Shown here piece after piece: positions 61,933-64,000 of a stretch of 64,000 nt of DNA. The stretch is from Roseovarius sp. (GTDB lineage Bacteria; Pseudomonadota; Alphaproteobacteria; Rhodobacterales; Rhodobacteraceae): positions 186,001-250,000 of the forward strand of contig NZ_JALUXE010000034.1 of the NCBI RefSeq assembly GCF_027019125.1. The letters run 5' to 3'. How positions within the stretch are numbered: position 1 is the first letter of the stretch; every line of letters starts with the position of its first letter. The translations under genes were made by a program, and so were the position numbers. The notes under the pieces were generated by a model. That model made no database searches. It worked only from the letters and a program-made list of their open reading frames with translations, and was not told the origin of the DNA.

Positions 61933-62355
61933 GTGACAGGACCAATGACAGGACATTGCCTGTGCGGCGCGGTGACAATCACCGTGCTGTCGCATGCCGG
62001 TGCCGTCAGCGCCTGTCACTGTTCCATGTGCCGCCGCTGGAGCGGTGCCGCGATGTGGGTTCTGGAGGCTCCTGTGGAATCCGTCGAGGTTGCAGGGTCG
62101 GTGCAGCACTATCGTTCATCGTCTTTCGCCGAGCGCGCATGGTGCGCTACTTGCGGCACCCAACTGTGGATCAAGGATGATGACGGGCCCTACGAGTTGA
62201 TGCCGGGGCTGTTCGACGATGCGCGCGACTTGCCCTTGTCGCACGAGATTTACGTAGACCGGGCGTTTGCCAGTGTCGAGCTTGCGGGCGGACACCGGCG
62301 CATGACCCAGGCCGAGTACGAGGCGTCGGAGCGCGCCGTGCCGGACCGGTCGTGA
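61933..62355 (+). CDS. GFA-family (CENP-V/GFA domain) protein
   Basis: 140 residues; GTG at 61933 with AGGAAGGG upstream, and an ATG at 61945 as alternative start. The zinc ligands are in GHCLCGAVTI, ACHCSMCRRWSG and WCATCGTQLW. It belongs to the glutathione-dependent formaldehyde-activating enzyme family fold; most members have unknown substrate. It sits between gltD and gltB, with no evidence that it takes part in glutamate synthesis. Confidence 0.88.
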   Translation: MTGPMTGHCLCGAVTITVLSHAGAVSACHCSMCRRWSGAAMWVLEAPVESVEVAGSVQHYRSSSFAERAWCATCGTQLWIKDDDGPYELMPGLFDDARDLPLSHEIYVDRAFASVELAGGHRRMTQAEYEASERAVPDRS

Positions 62356-62403
62356 CTAGGAATGAAACGTATGCGCCGTGGCGCAGGATGAGGAGTGATC
62401 GCG

Positions 62404-64000
62404 ATGTCAAACTTCGATAGCACTTGGGCAGCCAAGGAAGAGGCCAAGCGCGAATGGCTGGCAGCCAATGGCATGTATGCCGAGGAAGAGGAACATTCCT
62501 CTTGCGGCGTCGGTCTGGTGGTGTCGATTGATGGCAAGCCGAGCCGAAAGGTGGTCGAGGCAGGGATCAACGCGCTCAAGGCGATCTGGCACCGGGGCGC
62601 TGTCGATGCCGATGGCAAGACCGGTGACGGGGCGGGCATTCACCTGCAGATTCCGGTGTCGTTCTTTTACGATCAGATTCGCCGCACCGGGCATGAGCCG
62701 AACGAGAGCCGCCTTGTGGCCGTGGGACAGGTATTCTTGCCGCGCACCAATTTCGGTGCGCAGGAGCAGTGCCGGACCATCGTGGAAACCGAAGTGCTGC
62801 GCATGGGCCATACGATCTATGGCTGGCGGCACGTGCCGGTGGATATTTCCTGTCTGGGCGAGAAGGCCAATGCAACCCGCCCCGAGATCGAGCAGATCCT
62901 GATTTCCGATGCCAAGGGGCTGGACGAGGAATCCTTTGAGCGGGAACTCTATGTCATCCGCCGCCGCATCGAAAAGGCAGTGCAGGCCGCGGGCATCATG
63001 GGATTCTACATGGCAAGCCTGAGCTGCCGCAGCATCATCTACAAGGGGATGATGCTGGCCGAGCAGGTGGCGGTGTTCTACCCGGACCTCATGGACGAGC
63101 GGTTCAAGAGCGCCTTTGCGATCTATCACCAGCGCTATTCGACCAATACCTTCCCGCAATGGTGGCTGGCACAGCCGTTCCGCATGCTGGCGCATAATGG
63201 CGAGATCAACACGCTCAAGGGCAACACCAACTGGATGAAGAGCCATGAAATTCGCATGGCGAGCGGTGCCTTTGGCGATCTGGCCGAGGATATCAAGCCG
63301 ATCATCCCGCAAGGATCAAGCGACAGCGCCGCCCTTGATGCCGTGTTCGAGGTGCTGGTGCGCGCCGGGCGGTCCGCGCCGATGGCCAAGACCATGCTGG
63401 TGCCGGAATCCTGGTCGAAGCAGGCCGAGGAATTGCCGCAGTCGTGGCGCGATATGTATTCCTATTGCAACTCGGTGATGGAGCCGTGGGATGGCCCTGC
63501 GGCGCTGGCGATGACCGATGGGCGCTGGGTCTGCGCCGGGCTGGACCGCAACGGCCTGCGCCCGATGCGCTATGTGGTGACGGGTGACGGGCTGGTGATT
63601 GCCGGGTCCGAGGCCGGGATGGTGCCGATTGACGAACGCACGGTCAAGGAGAAGGGCGCGCTTGGGCCGGGTCAGATGCTGGCCGTGGATATGACCGAGG
63701 GCAAGCTCTATCACGATGCCGAGATCAAGAACCGGCTGGCGGATGCACAGCCCTTTGGCGAGTGGGTCGGCAAGATCAACGAATTGGACGACGCGCTCTC
63801 GGGTGTGAGCGAAGCGCCGCTCTATACCGGGGCGGAATTGCGCAAGCGCCAGATTGCCGCCGGTTACAGCATCGAGGAACTGGAGCAGATTCTGGCCCCC
63901 ATGGCCGAGGATGGCAAAGAGGCCGTGGCGAGCATGGGCGATGACACGCCGAGTGCCGTTCTGTCCAAGCAGTATCGCCCGCTGAGCCATTTTTTCCGGC
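62404..64000 (+). CDS. gltB: Glutamate synthase (NADPH) large subunit, cut by window edge
   Basis: The first 532 codons are present; a complete protein has about 1500. After a propeptide of about 37 residues, CGVGLVVSIDGKPSR carries the Cys that becomes the N-terminal nucleophile of the class II glutamine amidotransferase. Further marks are IWHRGAVDADGKTGDGAG, the RYSTNTFPQWWLAQPFR block, HNGEINTLKGNTNWMK and GSSDSAALDAVFEVLV. It hydrolyses glutamine and channels ammonia to the synthase site. The rest lies beyond the window. Confidence 0.96.
   Translation, partial: MSNFDSTWAAKEEAKREWLAANGMYAEEEEHSSCGVGLVVSIDGKPSRKVVEAGINALKAIWHRGAVDADGKTGDGAGIHLQIPVSFFYDQIRRTGHEPNESRLVAVGQVFLPRTNFGAQEQCRTIVETEVLRMGHTIYGWRHVPVDISCLGEKANATRPEIEQILISDAKGLDEESFERELYVIRRRIEKAVQAAGIMGFYMASLSCRSIIYKGMMLAEQVAVFYPDLMDERFKSAFAIYHQRYSTNTFPQWWLAQPFRMLAHNGEINTLKGNTNWMKSHEIRMASGAFGDLAEDIKPIIPQGSSDSAALDAVFEVLVRAGRSAPMAKTMLVPESWSKQAEELPQSWRDMYSYCNSVMEPWDGPAALAMTDGRWVCAGLDRNGLRPMRYVVTGDGLVIAGSEAGMVPIDERTVKEKGALGPGQMLAVDMTEGKLYHDAEIKNRLADAQPFGEWVGKINELDDALSGVSEAPLYTGAELRKRQIAAGYSIEELEQILAPMAEDGKEAVASMGDDTPSAVLSKQYRPLSHFFR

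Overview
The window looks like a GC-rich alphaproteobacterial chromosome, most likely a marine Rhodobacteraceae (Roseobacter-group) strain. The basis is the codon use, the gene style at the right end (NDUFA9-like gene, uppP, gltD, GFA gene, gltB), the repABC-type parS-like palindromes and two diverged intergenic repeats of a kind I associate with that group. This assignment is an inference; there is no rRNA in the window.

Layout. (1) 1-7.8 kb: a redox and metal module. On the minus strand a poly-aspartate secreted protein, a DUF2271 protein, a PepSY/flavodoxin/FAD-NAD(P)H membrane reductase, an ApbE flavin transferase and the start of a P-type metal ATPase form one operon. A small PepSY protein and a cytochrome b561-like protein form a second. 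A two-component system diverges from it. A near-identical 17-bp site lies 78 bp upstream of both the regulator gene and the poly-Asp gene. (2) 8.8-24.6 kb: a five-gene operon with a HlyD adaptor, a GAF-HlyD fusion, a PqqD-like/M50 protease/HlyD fusion, a 3191-residue DUF4347/cadherin-like giant protein with an N-terminal LEER motif, and a TolC-like lipoprotein. No ABC ATPase is present. This is the best candidate for an under-described system: a protease-adaptor machine exporting a giant surface protein.

(3) 25-41.9 kb: an accessory region of plasmid and mobile origin with gene remnants (DNA methyltransferase, uracil-DNA glycosylase, ParA) and three parS-like palindromes. It also holds a metallopeptidase, a short type II CBASS operon (CD-NTase, E2-like, Cap5 HNH-SAVED), a phosphoribosyltransferase, a VasI/TagO-like pair, a serine recombinase and a DNA-binding protein plus two large tyrosine recombinases. 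(4) 42.6-51.2 kb: a type I restriction-modification operon (M-S-R) preceded by a DUF4258-like gene and a fused, catalytically degenerate methylase-specificity protein. (5) 51.56-58.15 kb: a 6.6-kb integrative element in the 3' end of tRNA-Leu(CAG), bounded by 16-bp direct repeats, with P4-type integrase, AlpA-like regulator, Toprim primase, DUF3987 helicase-like protein, XRE/HGG protein and a Rap1a/Tai-like exported protein. (6) 58.15-64 kb: core genes ending in a truncated gltB.

The middle is therefore a stack of defence and mobility modules lying between the secretion and redox clusters and core metabolism. I saw no CRISPR array and no complete insertion sequence.
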